64,000 nt of DNA from Phallus indusiatus (GCA_027605045.1 JAQFWX010000017.1:496001-560000); one strand, 5' to 3'. Positions 1-13,739 are shown, counted from the stretch's first letter. Translations and numbers: made by a program. The notes: generated from the letters alone by a model not told the origin.

Positions 1-437
1 CAATGTAAATGAAAATCCGCAGCCGTTCCTGCCACTAGGCTACCGCTACTAGGTTCCTCATAGAAGTTGAGTAGAGGTTGCCAACCGAGTCAAGAAATGA
101 AGTTGACTAGGATGGGTCTAGACGCCGCAGGACGGGCGAGGAAGTGCGGCCCTTTCAAGCGATTATTGGAATTCCAAGAAAAGAATCGGTGTATTACTAT
201 TTTTTGACATACAAACTAGTACATTTTGCGAAGACAGGGAGGGGAAAAAGAGTTTTCTCCTGCGTCGTCGGTCTATTGGCTTGTGTGGTAAACCGAAAAC
301 CGAATTTTCATTCGCTCTACAATAAAGGCAACCTCTGAATCAAGGTTGTTATGTAAACTACATATGAACACAACCGATACTATGATTTTGCAAAGTGTAA
401 GACACACGATACGATGCTGCTTCTCTGTGTTTTTTTA

Positions 438-2269
438 TTAGAATGCAGTGGGTCTTCCTTTGTTCCATTGCGCAGAAGAATCATCCTCGAGTGTGTCCAT
501 TTTACCAGTTTCGAGGTCGTCGTGGTCGACAGTAACTTGCTTCGAAACATTGATTGATACTTTTCTGAGCGAAACGTTGTTGAAAGCTGCTTTGGTGCCG
601 GTTGAAACGCCGTGTCTGCGATCGTGGGATATACCAAGACCGATCTAATCATTTTTGGAAAAGATGACAAGGGAAAAGGGGAATTAGTTGATGTTTTGGA
701 TTTGCGAAGAGTGGTCGGGATTTTTTTTTACGTACACGGACAATGATTAAAGTGAATGTGATTCCCTGTTAGTTAATCAATTAGTATCTCGGGAGAAGGC
801 GTAATTACTTTTGCAAAGATGGCTTACAATGATGGGAACGAGCATGTCAATCGCTAAAAAGAAAAGGAAATTTGTTTAGCATCACGTTGAAAATTCAGGT
901 ATATTCCGAGCAGACCACATACCGATGTATTGACCAAAATTACCCAAAATGTACGTAACCAAAAGAACGAGTAGTGTACTTGAGTAAATAGCACCACTCT
1001 CAAGCAGGATTGCGATCACAGGCCATAGAGAATGGCCTGTCGTACCCTGTACCTTTCGGTTGACATACCAAATACGAAGGCTGAAAACACAGAACGACGA
1101 TCAGTTGACGGCAAGACAAAACAGGACGATGATGAGATACCCACATGATAAGCAGTGTTGTTATGACATTTTGAACGAGTGAAATACTGAAAAATGATTT
1201 CGCCCACTGTCCCAAATTTGAGGCAAATATCTGGAAAAAACCATGTAAATCGTGATTTACAAATAAAGCTCAGATCCATATGATCCTTACCGTTCCAGTT
1301 TCGGTGGAAAGAACAACTGCGATGGCAATAGCACACGCTGAAAGATAGGATTATAAGAATAATCGTATGAAACGAAGGGATAAATGAGCACGGACTTGTG
1401 GAGGCGATCAACAATATCATTGGGAGTATGACGATGAATTTGTTCTGGCCTAAATGATGCATTCAGTTTCCGTAAATACGTTCTATGTGAACCATTTTGA
1501 CATACCCCACACAATGTATAATCGGTAGATCTTTGGAAACGCTTAATGATTTTTGTCTATTACGCGGGGAAAGGCGGAACTTACGAATAGAGAATCGGCG
1601 ACAGCTGTTAAAACCAAGTAATCGACCGATCTGAACACCTAATACCAGCGTTATTGTCTAAGCACGAGACGAGACGACCAATACGAATTACCTCTTTCCT
1701 GAAGCACGAATGTAATCATAAGCTATCCAATTCTCACGTAAAAAAACGCTCAACTCACCATTTCGCCACATCATCGAAGTATTCATTTATTGCGTTCGGA
1801 TTCTGAGCCAGCTCAGGCTGCGTGTAAATGAAGGCATCTGAAAAAAAAAAGTTAATCATTTCGGTAATTTTGAATGCTCGTGAAAAACGAGAACCCACCC
1901 ATAATCCGACTCCAGCTCAGCGCAAGATTGAGACTAATGAGGAACCACTTCATTGTGAACTCGGGTTAGCTGCCGTTCTCGTCCACACCGGCACTGTTCC
2001 GCTTACCATTGTAATGGAGGTCAGTAGTAATGGCCAGTTGATTTGCCCATTTCGCCTATAGAAAATATAAGATTTAACATATGGATAATAAGGGAAAGCT
2101 CTTACTTTGTGAGCAGAATGTAGACACAAGCAATGAACAATACCTGGTGATTACGGTTGGAGGATTGAATAGGTCAAAAACATAAGCGTGAACTCACTTG
2201 AAATGCTCCATTAAGCAGGGCTTGAGTGATCATCCCAGTAAGGGCTGAGACATCTAATCTGATGGGCAT
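438..2269 (-). CDS. Seven-transmembrane orphan protein of Agaricomycetes
   Basis: A multi-exon gene whose frame can be followed through about ten short exons. It starts MPIRLDVSALTG; the first exon is 2198-2269 and ends at a GTGAGT donor. Hydrophobic segments follow in order: VLFIACVYILLTK, then WPLLLTSITM, then DSLFIYRLYIVWG (the RLYIVW block is typical of this family), then KFIVILPMILLIAST, ACAIAIAVVLSTE, SFFSISLVQNVITT and AILLESGAIYSSTLLVLLV. A hydrophilic tail ends with GRPTAF before the stop at 438-440. This is the general architecture of a large family of uncharacterised seven-TM proteins in mushrooms. No ligand or function is known to me. A TATATAAG-like box lies near 2452-2459 on the same strand. 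Several middle junctions, especially around 1690-1900, are not certain. Confidence 0.72.
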
Positions 2270-2529
2270 GATGATGAATCGAACGGGTGGATGCCTTTGT
2301 TTGAAAGAAAGTGATTTTCTTTGCTCGCGATATCAGTATACAGAATATAAATCAGAGGCGAGGGAACATATAACAACGGACTGTCCAAGGTTGGAAAACC
2401 GAATAGACTTTTGGCTTGCCCGGAATGGGCGAGGTGGGGATGAGCTCCCTTATATATGGCTGGCTGGTGTACCCGGTCTGGTCAGGTTCGGTAAGATAGA
2501 TCCTTCCAATTCAAGAAATAACCGACAAT

Positions 2530-5500
2530 AAAATTTATTCCGACGGGGTTCTTTTTTTTCTTCCTTGACCTAATTAGCCCTCGCTTGGGTGTGTCGTTGC
2601 CGTCTGCGCTGTTTCCAGTTTAAAAAAAAATCATCCGGATGACAGGGCGAGCAGTTTTTGGGGCGCTATGTATAAGATAGTGGCAGGGTTAGGCAAATTT
2701 TTGGCTTTGTAATAGCAGGGTCAGAAACATTCGTACATAGCATGAGAATCTGATCGTCAATGCTACCGTTCAGGATATACAAGAAGCAACAAAAAAGCCT
2801 CCGAATGCGTCATGGAAAGGTGCATACGACCAAAATAAAAAAGCCATTTGAAATGATCGAGATAGATATTGGCGTAAAGTGATGTGCTTGCTAGGTGAAT
2901 TAGCGTCTTCTCCGATCAAGTAGTAGACTGAAATGGACGTAGAATCGAATTAAAATAGCTGACATCGTTTGATATTGCCGTTCTGATAGAATGTTGCTCA
3001 CACATAAAAAAGGAAAGTTTTACCTCCGCCGCAATTGATTTATTGAGCACCGAATTTCGCCTAAAAATGTCACTCCACAAGCCGGTGTGTTGCCTAGCGA
3101 TAACTGGTGAAATTTTTGGAGCCAGAAGTGAGTTGTTAGCAAATAGCGATAGTGAAGGCATACGCGTCAGGACATCAATTAGCACGCACCGAAAAACACA
3201 GGTTCCTGTCTAAGGGAGACATCAATAATGCAACAGAATTTGCCATGTGTTCAGCTGTTCATTGGTTCGACAGGAAAATCGGCTGCCTTGCCTAGAAATA
3301 GGCGAGCACGTTGGTTCCGGCCTCATCGCCGTACGAGGAATTGGCTTGCTCCATCATTCCATAGTAACGCTGAACAATCACAACAATCAGAGAAAGACAG
3401 TGAAGCAGAAAAATAGCCTTCAAAGGAAGACTGGAGAGAAGGTTCCCACATGATCTGAGTTCTTCTAAGTTTTGACATGACGAACTTTGAACTTAGCCGA
3501 CACAATTCGGAGGTCACGCCGTCACGCACTATCACATCGATTGATTGTACGTTCGGTTGGTTGTAGTCGATACGAGCGGATTCGGGAGTTGCCTTGGAGG
3601 TATACAGAATGAACTCGAATATGTTTGTATGTATGTAGCGGTAACTGGTACGAAGATTTACTTCAATCGAGATTTAACTGGATGTTTCCCCCGCTACCCG
3701 ATCCTATAAGAATTTTGTTGAACCTGAATAAACACGACCCTACTGTGTATACTTCCGGCGTTTAATTTGACTCCAGAGCTTTTCAGCAACCCTTCCGCAG
3801 AAGTTCTTCTTGAGAAAAAAACTGATACATATTTGAGTAGTATATATTTTGAAAGAAACCCCACCGACCGTTGGCTATAAGATTTGATGAATGTGTGCGC
3901 CTTTTACCGCCAATAGAAGGGCGGAATAGATCAACACCCTTATAAGGATATGATTCAGCAAAATCGGGAAGATAACGACTCGGGTGTCAAACGAAATAAC
4001 AATTGCAAAAATTCGGCGTGTCAACGTGGAGCAAGGGTACGCGACGGACAACCAATGCATCGAGTAAAATGACGTCGCGCACATCCACCAATGGCACAGC
4101 TTTCGTTGTTAAGGTACATGGTATGTACATATAACTTTGGTGATGGTGAGGATTGAAGCGCCAAGCTGTTAATGCTCCACAGATGAACAAGGAGGATACA
4201 AACCCTATTCATGTCCACTCACACACAGGGGCAGCGGATCCTTGCAGTTTGCATTTTTGACAAATGTTGGAACTTCGTTTCCTACTTTGAAAAGGAGTAA
4301 AACACTTCTGGCACACTGTTCACCGCTTCTGGCTTAAGCTCGAAGAAATTGGGTTTTAAGTTTATTGACCCGGAAACGAAATTTATCCACATTCGCTACA
4401 TATTGTTGATCTTGCAGGGAAAGCCGGGAGTCTCGAAGCGTGATTGAAAATACGGAGATTTCAGACCGTACGCAAGGGTGCTACTAACTATGGATTTATT
4501 TGATGAGAAAACAGCTCAAATTACCGCAATTTATAGACTTGTCTGTTGAAGTTAGTGATGCAGCCTGCGCCGCTAAAACTTCTCCCACAACCAATTTGTG
4601 AACATAGTTTTGGTGGCTAAATGAGGTTAGTCGGACGTCAACTTGGAGACATGCGAATTATATTTGATCGCTTGGTCTGTCGCCGCCTGATCTTTCGAGC
4701 TTCAAGCTTTATGTACATATCCCCTGCCTCCAGAAAATCTGTGAAAAGCACCCTAGAACACCCTAGAAAATCCTCAGAAAAGCGGGGGGTATTCGCTTAC
4801 TCGGACAGGTACCTCCATCAGCGGTAAACGATAAACGAGCCAGTTAGAATCGCCTATACATACTTATCTCCATTAGGACCGGAGAAGAGCCCAAGATGAC
4901 ATCCATGTGAACCTCGGAAGGATGTAGGATTGCTCACAACGAAGGTAGCCATAATGAAAGACTTCTTCAAAGTCTTTGCAATAGAAGAAATCGCAAACCA
5001 TTTGCGGGTTCACCATTTAACGACTACCTCTGACGCTAGATAATGCACACTAACTGTGATCGTCAGGTACTTCACTGTTGGCGGCGTTGACGGATAAGTC
5101 CGGGAGTGAGCCAGCACGTGCCCATAAATCTAATTCATCCCTCAGGTCATGGTGTTATAAATATGAAATTCAGTCGTACCAATGTGTTTTGTTAAAAGCG
5201 AAGCTTCTGTTCCCGTTCTCAATTCCGTGTAATGGTTCGAGTCAGGGGGCGTACGTTAGAACAACTGCGACGTGGGATCAGATGGTAAAGCAGGTGTATA
5301 CACGAAAATGGCAGTGTTGCCTGAAATAGATACTTTAGTTGATGCTTTTTTGTTGGCACAATATAATGAAATCAAGAAGCGTACCCATTGACAATTGGTA
5401 CTTGATAGGACTAGTTCACTCGCCTAGCTTGCCTAGCAGTTCTTCTAAAATACGATCACTGTTGTCGAAAAGAACATCCACATCTCAATGCGTTCCTTGT
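2530..5500. other. Gene-poor stretch without a recognisable gene
   Basis: All open frames here are short and lack recognisable domains. On the minus strand near 3330-3480 one frame gives a hydrophobic piece (LLHCLSLIVVIVQRYYGMM). Other hydrophobic scraps occur near 3990-4190. They could be remains of an old membrane-protein gene, but no continuous exon chain could be built. A short direct repeat (caccctagaa, twice) lies near 4750. Confidence 0.4.
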
Positions 5501-5510
5501 CGTTACAGCA

Positions 5511-6742
5511 TTATTGAGGGTGCGAATCATATGTAGCTTTTTCAAGTGCATTGAATTGGCTATTGGTAATGATCGTGAAATTTTTCAGTTTTAAAGGTTT
5601 TTTGTCCGCTTGTACCACCCGATGAATGAAGGAAGTGGCAACGTTAACCAGAACCCAATTGTAATACGTGAGCCGTTCGAGCCGTGGGAGTGTCGTTTGA
5701 GCCATCCAACAAAAGGTTAGAGATTCAATAAACTGGGGCTGTGTATAGTTAGCGTCGGGATTGTGAATTGGCATTACGCAACAAGGAATCAGAAACAAAT
5801 GTCGACGCTAAAAATGAATTCATAGTCTGTCGTGAGCTCGATTATGTAAATTAGAAACCTACACAATTATTCTCAGGAAATATCTTTCCACCCAATTGGG
5901 AATCCTTGGCCAAGAAATCGACAATTATAATCCCTGTCGGCAACCCCCGTTCGCAGAAAGAAATTTTTTGACAATGATTGACAGCCTGAGCCCAGTTGTG
6001 AAAGACTCGCTCGGGACACAAGCGATGGGAAACGACAGGTATTTGTCTGTGGAACCGAAGCCCTGAATCATATAGAAGGACCTATAATCACAAAATGCAT
6101 CTGTATATCCAAGTTAGGAGCCTGGATCTGATAAGTTCACTCCGTAGATCCGAGCTTAGAATTTTCAACTTCAGCGATGTTATGGTTGGTTCTCTGCACA
6201 CCACAATTCCTAGTCCGATGTTCAGAATGATTCAGCTGTCATCAACGTGAGATAAAAATCGCAGCTTTGAAAATTCCGAAGGTATAACGGTATGAACCTG
6301 AAAGGGCCAGATACTGCAGACGGGAGGATACAGCGTTAGCGACGGACGTTGCCAAGAAGCTCACATGACTCAGACACAAAATCATCCCTATACTCCTATC
6401 AATACCTTGATGTAAACCCCACGTTGTTTTGATAATCCCCGCAAGCAAGTTCTAAGAGCGTTGAACGTCTTCAATGAGCTAAACAGCTACAGACCGTACA
6501 GAATCCTGTAGCAGAAATTCTTGAACCAAGGCTGCCTAGAAATCGACATCTAGTTCGTGAGACTTAGGGCAATCAAATATTTCCTCAAGGAGCTGCAATC
6601 GAGCTCCCTCCGACATAGCGCAAGAGGGTCCAAAATCTGGTATTATGAAGAAGCATGGCAGACTAAACACAGACCGCCATCGACGACAGATATAGAACGG
6701 AAAAAATGAGGACATAACTGTCCCGAATAAAAGGGTCGACAA
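5511..6742 (-). pseudogene. Decayed F-box/LRR protein gene
   Basis: Separated fragments in order on the minus strand look like an F-box gene. Near 6690 the piece CRRWRSVFSLP matches the end of an F-box, and a following piece ends HELDVDF like the segment after the box. Near 6310 there is an LRR-like scrap, RLQYLALSGS. At 5511-5798 a longer open piece contains LPRLERLTYYNW and KPLKLKNFTII. That piece resembles the C-terminus of the intact F-box protein at 23097-24722, which has TPRLERLTYHSA and QPLKVLRAQNFF. Stops and frame changes separate the pieces and no start is visible. The resemblance was judged by eye, so the relic call is moderate. Its 5' end runs antisense to the upstream part of the FunK1 gene. 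Confidence 0.45.
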
Positions 6743-6752
6743 AGGAGTTCAG

Positions 6753-9149
6753 TCAAAATTCGATGATTTAAACTTGATTGTGCCGCACTGTGCCGGTCCG
6801 ACTCGTACGCAGAGTTTCGCCACTGCTCCAGGCATTGCCACATACGATGCCAAAGACATTCGTCCTTTTTTAAAAGATGAACTAAAGGGGAATATGCAAG
6901 TCGAAAAGAAAAATGTTCTTCGACGTCTGGGTGTCGATGAGGTTGATGCCAATCTGGTACAGGACTGCGTCAATCATTTAAACACCGACTTAGCCCAGAT
7001 CAAAGAAACCCTCGTTAAGCTGGTTGCCATTGCTGACTCTAGAACTCCCAAAGAGATATATGATGAAGAAAAGACAATAGACGACGACGCCGAAGAGAAG
7101 AAGATAAACTACAAGGAGGTGAATGGTAGACGAGAAAAATTGATGATGGAGCCTCTTGTAAGTCTTTGGTCTCAGAAGATGAACCGTTTTCCCTGAGATC
7201 AATTGTAGCACTCAATTTTTGAGATGATAAGGACGTCTATAGCTAGTACCCCGAGGTTTGAAAGAGTTAAATCAGAAGGCGATACATTCTCTTTTCCCGA
7301 AATTATCCCGGATTTCACCATCTGCGAAGTAGTGGGCCCGAGAAATCCCACAGTCGAAGTTAACCACGGCAAACGCTTATGGCGTCGTCGGCTGGCGTTT
7401 GTTGAACTGAAGGCATCGTCAAAACAGGACGTGCGACTTGCCAATATTGAGCCGCCTGTCGCGACGGATTTTACCGCTCAGGCCGCCGATTACGCTCGAC
7501 TTCATATGTCCGCTAAACCGTTCCAAATGTATTCAGTTGGTCTACTCATTTTTGGCAGGAAATTCTGTGTGGCCATTTTTGATAGGGACGGCGTTGAGTT
7601 TTCCCCCGTTGAAGACATGTGGGTAAATTTCGACCTCTTCGTTCGCGTTATTAGGCGTCTCTCATGTGATATGACTCCGTATGACCTGGGGATGGACCCT
7701 AATGTCAGCCAGCTTCCCCTCGAGGATCCGTTTTCCGAAGCATGCCGGCTTTATTCGCAAAGAACCGTCCCAGTCAACCATCGCTCTCGCGAAGAAGAAA
7801 TTGAGAAACTTGGTAATTATCCTACTTATTCGATCAGATTCGAGGATAGGATATATTATACAATCGGTCTACCCATTTGGTCATCGCTGTCTCTAATGGG
7901 TCGTGGTACGACTATCTGGAAAGTTACGGACTCACCACATTCGATCACGAGTGTCGCTGCCTCGTTATCAATCATGAAATCGGCCTGGAGGAGAAGTAAC
8001 CGATCCCCGGAATCGCTTATTTATGAGCACGTAAGAGCAAGGAAGTTACATTTGGAACGAGAACAGAGTTTACCTGGTGCCCCTCCGATATCGTTTGGAA
8101 GACCTGAAGGATTGGTTGAGTACTCAAGAGGGGGAGATGTTTTACTCCTAGATGGTCGTAAACTTACAACAGCAAATTTGCGAGGAATTATAACAAATCA
8201 AGAGAAGACGACCGTTTTACACCGCGTTTTCTTCAAAACTATAGGCCGCTCATTATGGGAATTCGATGATTTTTTGGAATTATTTCTTGGTATTAGAGCT
8301 GCGTTGGCTGGTACGACTTTCAATTTATAATGTAGTGCGCTTTTTGATCATGAAACATAATTAAAGGCCATAAATTTCTTGCCGATGCAAATATTTTGCA
8401 CCGTGACGTCAGCGCTGGCAACATCTTGCTTTCTTTGACTTCAGGGGATGACGTTCCTGATGAGAGAAGAGGATTCCTGACCGATTTTGAGTTCGCCAGA
8501 ATTGAAGATCAGCATTTGGAAGCTCAAAGGACTATAGCTGTTCCCCCAATCCGTCGCCCAGGTGGAACCCTGACGCCTCCGACTACGAGAACCCACACAA
8601 CCTGGTCATCCGTCCAACGTGGTGCTCCCATGACGGTACGTGGAACCTTTACTTTCTGCATCTGCGCTAATACAAGCACAGGGCACCGTTCAATTCATGG
8701 CTTGCGAACTAGTTGAGGCTATGTCCGATAATCGAACCGTAAACCACGAATTATGCCACGACGTTGAATCATTTGTCTGGGTTATTTACTACGCGACGCT
8801 CCGACGTTTAGCATATGTTAAACGACCTCTTCGGGATATCAAGATCACCGATAAGGCAATCTTTAAGAAAGTCGAAGAAAGTTTCAAAGGCCTGTTTGGG
8901 TACGTTGATCTAGCAAAGATATCTCGTGCAAGAGTGTACGGCGAGGTTCCGATGATGATGTTCGGAAGGCCGTTACTTGGGTTGTTCAATACCCCACTAG
9001 CCCAGTTCTTTGAGGACCTCCATGACTATGTTGTTGTGACCAGGCGGCAGAGCAAATCTGATGCTCACCCGTTTGGTGAAGCTACTTATGATGGCTTAAT
9101 CCGTATTCTAGACCAAGTGATCACAGGCCTCCGTAAACTTGAGTCTTGA
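6753..9149 (+). CDS. FunK1-type fungal protein kinase (start not located)
   Basis: Fungal-specific serine/threonine kinase-like protein. The catalytic core is clear: HRDVSAGNILL, then FLTDFEFARIED (DFE replaces DFG, common in this family), then GTVQFMACEL and a C-terminal helical lobe. Exons join as PL/HSIFEM (intron about 7158-7208), ALAG/GHKFLAD (about 8312-8367) and APMT/GTVQFMA (about 8636-8678). All three have good GT and AG ends, and the central exon is over 1.1 kb with no stop. The open frame extends upstream to 6696 without an ATG. A plausible acceptor (ttcag) ends at 6752, so the first coding exon was not found and the gene may be 5'-truncated. FunK1 kinases are greatly expanded in Agaricomycetes; their substrates are unknown to me. 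It sits upstream of the P450/terpene synthase pair but no link is evident. Confidence 0.82.
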
Positions 9150-9895
9150 CCTAATTGATTGTCTTGAAGCTATGCTTTCCGGTACTTCTCAACTAGATAT
9201 CCTCTGTACATACTTAAATACATGCCTGGTGTCACGGCTGAATGAAATCCCCTCTCAGTTACATTTTTGTAGGTAATCATCCGTCGACACAGTTGAAACT
9301 TGAACAACGCGAGTTTTACCTTGCAACCAGTTAGCGAAAATTGAGAAAGACTGTGGATGAGAATGATTTAAACTTCTCGAGTTTTGCAACAGTCATAGTC
9401 GATATCGATGCAAAGGCTTCGAGAATTGAAATTCTTCCCGTCTTTAATTGGTTCCCAGAAAAAACTATAGCTCCGACTTGAGCTCCGCAGGACGTTCGCG
9501 TGCCGACACACTCATGCGCGCCCATAAGTACGATAGCAGGCAAGTTTCAGAATTCGAGGATTAAGAGTCAAATCTGACCGCTGACGTTAACACAGTACCT
9601 GTAGAAAAAATATTCCGTTAAAATGCGATGCGTCTCAGGCTATAGCAGCAATACTTTGGGTCATATAATGATATTCAATCTGATTTTCACTGTGTTAGCA
9701 GTAATTGATAATCAGCGTTGCAGGCCGATTCCACATAGCATGCGAACTTTTTCTCGATTTACACGCCAATCATACCCAGAATGACGGGAGCCAATATGAA
9801 GCGGATAACTCGAACTTCAAGCTTTCTCCCGCCGGATCATGGCAATAATCCACCAATGGAATATACCTCTCGATAACAGCTGCGAAGTGCGACAT
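9150..9895. other. Intergenic, upstream of the P450
   Basis: No coding exon recognised. The minus frame at 9331-9543 has no family signature and no partner exons. Confidence 0.4.
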
Positions 9896-11945
9896 ATGGG
9901 CATCTTTCCACTCTCCATCATCCTGTTATTGACTTATACCCTCTTTTGCATTACACGAAATGAAAGAAAATATGTATGTTAAACTCATGAGGTTCAAGTG
10001 TGCTATCCTATCAGCTGAATTCATATGTAGGCTTCTATCCCGGCCGTAGGAGGGACAAACATTTTATCATCCTATATTACAGCCCTCAAGTCATTCAAGG
10101 GCAGCAAAAGGTTACTTCAAGAGGGGTATGCCAAGGTATCGTTGCGCTCTTAAAGTTCCAATCCACTCAAGTCAGCTAACAGCTCTTACCAAGTTCAAAC
10201 CTTCCACGTTTCGGTTCCCAGAACTGAATGGTTGGCATATTATCGTTACATCGGAGGCTATGATAGATGAGTTGCGCAAAGCTCCTGAAGAGGCTCTTTC
10301 GTTCGCACGGAGTGCAAGTGAAGTGAGAAATTTACTCTGACAATATCATTATAGTATACTAAATAATGAAACTTCTTCAGATAATCGCGGGGGATTATAC
10401 CTTGGGTTCTAATGTAGAAAGGAATCCTTATCATGTCGGAGTTGTTCGGACTCAACTAACACGAAATCTATCCATTGTTTTTCCTGAAGTTTTGGATGAA
10501 GCCATCGTCGCTCTCAATGAGCTTATCCCTTTATCCCAGGGTACGTCTCCTTCTGGAGTTATGACCGTTTTGACTAATAAAGAATACTAGACTGGAGCGC
10601 TATTAAGGCCTTTGATACAGTCAAAACTTTGGTGTGTAGGATGTCGAATCGGACATTCGTAGGACTGCCTCTGTGTGAGTTTGATGAAGCTCAATTCTCA
10701 GATTTGTGGCGTATCTTTATATTTGTAAGGTCGGGAACCCGAATTCATTGATCTTAATATCCGATTCACCGTCGACGTTGTCTTAACGGCTAAGATTATT
10801 AATTTGTTCCCGCATTTTTTGAAGTCGTACGTGCTTTCATATTAGTCCACACACCAGACCTGTATATATCTTCTGCAGTTTCGTAGGACGAAAACTCACT
10901 TTTGTCCGACGTGGTATACAGACAGGTTTGAAACATCTTGAACCAATTATAGAAGAACGAAAGAGAAAAATCGAAAAGTTTGGGCCCGACTACCCTGACA
11001 AACCGGTCAGTTCTTCCCTTTTTCCCTTTCAGGAGAATGCTAATCAGTCAAAGAACGATGGACTTTCGTGGCTCATGGACGAAGCCAAAGCTGAGGAGCG
11101 CTCAACTTATAACCTGTCCCTTCGGGTCTTGACTCTGAACTTTGCGGCAATACATACGACATCTATGGTAAACTATATTTACCTTTCCTATTGCCTTTAA
11201 TTGTCATCGTGATTATCATTGAGTAGACTTTCACACAAGCTTTGTTTGACCTAGCCTGTCGGCCTGAATACATTTCTCCTATTCGCGAAGAGATTGAAAG
11301 TGTAGCTCAAGTATATGGGTGGAACAAAGTTTCTATCGGGCGTATGTATAAGTTGGACAGTTTCTTCAAAGAAAGTCAGAGGATTCATCCGTTGGGAGCT
11401 TGTGAGTCCCCAGTAGGAATACGTGATCTCTATCTGACATGGAGTAGTGTCTCTCCCCAGAGTAGCAATTAAAGATTATTCATTATCTGACGGAACTCGC
11501 ATCCCCAAAGGAACAAGAATTTCTGCCATTTGCACAGCTAGGCAATGTGATGAAGAAGTTTTTTCTTCAGGAAGTACTTTTGATGGCTTCCGTTTCATAA
11601 GGGACATGACGGATCAACCGGAAGATATTATGAACGCGTCAACTTCAATGGTTTCCACTAGCTTGAGCTATCTGCCCTTTGGACATGGCCGGCATGCTTG
11701 GTGAGTGCTCAGATTACTATGCATCCACAATGTGGACATTGTCGCTCAACCAATCACTTATTGAATCTTGTAGCCCAGGTCGGTTTTTCGTCAGTATGGA
11801 GATGAAAATTCTGATGGCTCGTATTCTCCTTGTGTACGATATCAAAATGGCCAATGGAGGCGCGCAGCCGGACAACGTGTGGTATGGGACATCTTGTGTC
11901 CCTGATGACAAAGTTGAGGTGTTATTTCGGAAACGGGAAAAATAA
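9896..11945 (+). CDS. Cytochrome P450 monooxygenase
   Basis: Complete P450 in about ten exons. The ATG at 9896 begins a membrane anchor (MGIFPLSIILLLTYTLFCI). The next exon carries the proline-containing hinge (ASIPAVGGTNILSSY). Further blocks are FKPSTFRFPELNGWHIIVTS, DYTLGSN, VVRTQLTRNL, AFDTVKTLVCRMSNRTFVG, an I-helix with FAAIHTTSM, the ExxR motif in FFKESQR, and SLPRVAIKDYSLSDGT. The heme loop FGHGRHACPGRFF keeps the Cys ligand; its Cys codon is split by an intron after 11699. It resembles multi-purpose Agaricomycete P450s of the ER membrane, but the CYP family cannot be assigned by eye. The exon between SARSASE-like residues and IIAGDYTL may be a few residues short. It lies 1.8 kb upstream of a sesquiterpene synthase on the same strand, so oxidation of the terpene product is the obvious inferred role. 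Confidence 0.87.
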
Positions 11946-13739
11946 ATACTGTGATATAGCCTTTGGACGCCTCTGTTTTGTTTTTCGAAGCCTTTCATTA
12001 TCCCGTTCCACGTCATTCAATTGGCTATTCTATTACTTCTCTTCTTTTAATGAACCAAGAATCTGGCATTCGACGGCATTCTTGTCTTCGTTGTGTTGAC
12101 ATCTCACCAGCAATGACACAATCGCGATCCAGCTATTGAAGGGGCAGTAAAGCTCACTAAAACGTATTTTTATTTTTGCGAACGATTTTTCGCTCCTGAT
12201 TTTGGCGAATTAAGTTGTGACACGCCTTTGGACGATGTACGCCATTTGTTTCATGCATGCGGTACCTCCGAACCTAATCCGCCGGTACGCGGTATCATTG
12301 ATTATCGCAATCAGGGCCAGGCTGGGGCTGGACCGACATCATGTCGAAGTGTACAACCAACGACGTATAACACAGCCAAAAAAAACGCGCTGTCTGTCAA
12401 TCACGGCGATTCTGCGACTCTGCACGTTAGTGTGTGAATATAGCAGCGCATCGCATGTTGTCATAATGAATATAAATGGTTCCGGTGTGAAAAAAAAAGT
12501 TTAATTCGGCTAAAGATGTCGTAAACTTTAAGTTACGCAGTGTCATGTGGCGCGGGCCGCAACATACCCGACGCGCATCTCATTCATTATATGTAATCTC
12601 GAGAAGTCTGAAGTATAAGCAACATTCTTGACGCCTGACCTTGTGCATAGTTTTGATTAGGGAACGTAAATCGTCGACGGCTTCCACATCAAGTATCGGA
12701 AATACTATTCTAAGCCACGTACATAGCTAGAAGCTTAAGGTTCACTAAACCGGTTAGAAGCTTATGAAGTTCTTTTCACGAGCACAAATTTGACCTGAGC
12801 AAATGGCAGACATCAGAATTAAATTTCATTGTATCGCCACCATGCCATAAGTATGACGGATGGTCACCATTCTGATTAAATTCCACTCTGAAATTAAAGT
12901 GTACTGGGGTAGAATGGACGTCCACGCATGGTCAAAGGGAAAACAACATCTGTCGGAAGTGAATATCAAATGTGCCATAATCACATTTTAGCCAAATAAC
13001 TTGCAATAAGCCAGGCACATTGCATGCATAGATATTTGCCGTGAATGACACGGGATCGTTGACATTTGGTACAAACCTACAATTTTCTTCCTTTCATTTT
13101 GAATTGTGACGATTCCAATGAAACAGCGCCTTTGATTTGATCGATGTCCGGGTGCGTTTCAAAGCCGAGTCAACCGAGTCAACACCATATGGCTATTGTA
13201 CAGTGGCTCTTCACTGCTTTGGACCTTCGAAATTCAACGGAGTAGATGTAGGGTTTACCTAACAAGCTAAATCTCAAACCGAAGAACTGCTCTTCGGACA
13301 TTTCAAAATACCGCATGCCGAAATTTAGCATCGACTGCAACTTCTTTGACTGTCACCGTGACGCGAATATTCGATGATCATGGATAGTTGATTGGTTCCT
13401 CCGGACCGACTTTGAGATGAAAATCAGAAAAAAGACGTCGATCATGCGCCCGTTCCTGTAGTCAAGTTAGTTTCAAGTATTAATAGAAATTCGTAATGCA
13501 GAATCAAGAAAACCTTGCAATACTCAAACGCCTAAAGGGGAATAGTCTGTAGAAGCTTGTCGATAATTGGGAGATGTCGATCTTTTTGACAGTTACGACT
13601 CGGAACCCCTTCGGGAAATCGATACAGAACCTTTTTGATGTATTCGTTAATGCTCATCGCCTTCGCTGGTTGGGGCAAATATAAGAAACACCCAACTATA
13701 CTTCTCTGAAAATCACACCACACTTTCACCTTCTCATCG
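11946..13739. other. Intergenic between P450 and terpene synthase
   Basis: About 1.8 kb with no supported gene. Short open frames at 12217-12504 (+) and 13532-13756 (-) have no recognisable motif. The second runs antisense across the start of the terpene synthase. Confidence 0.4.

Noticed and set aside
2916..3535. Minus-strand hydrophobic pieces suggesting another seven-TM gene
   Set aside because: Stops and missing splice partners prevent a continuous model; the similarity to a family was not convincing.
5230..5250. GGTTCGAGTC resembles a tRNA B box (a similar case lies near 36395)
   Set aside because: No A box, no cloverleaf arms and no terminator-like T run at the right spacing.
12217..12504. 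Overlapping plus frames after the P450
   Set aside because: Two frames overlap with no domain signature; likely chance in the intergenic region.
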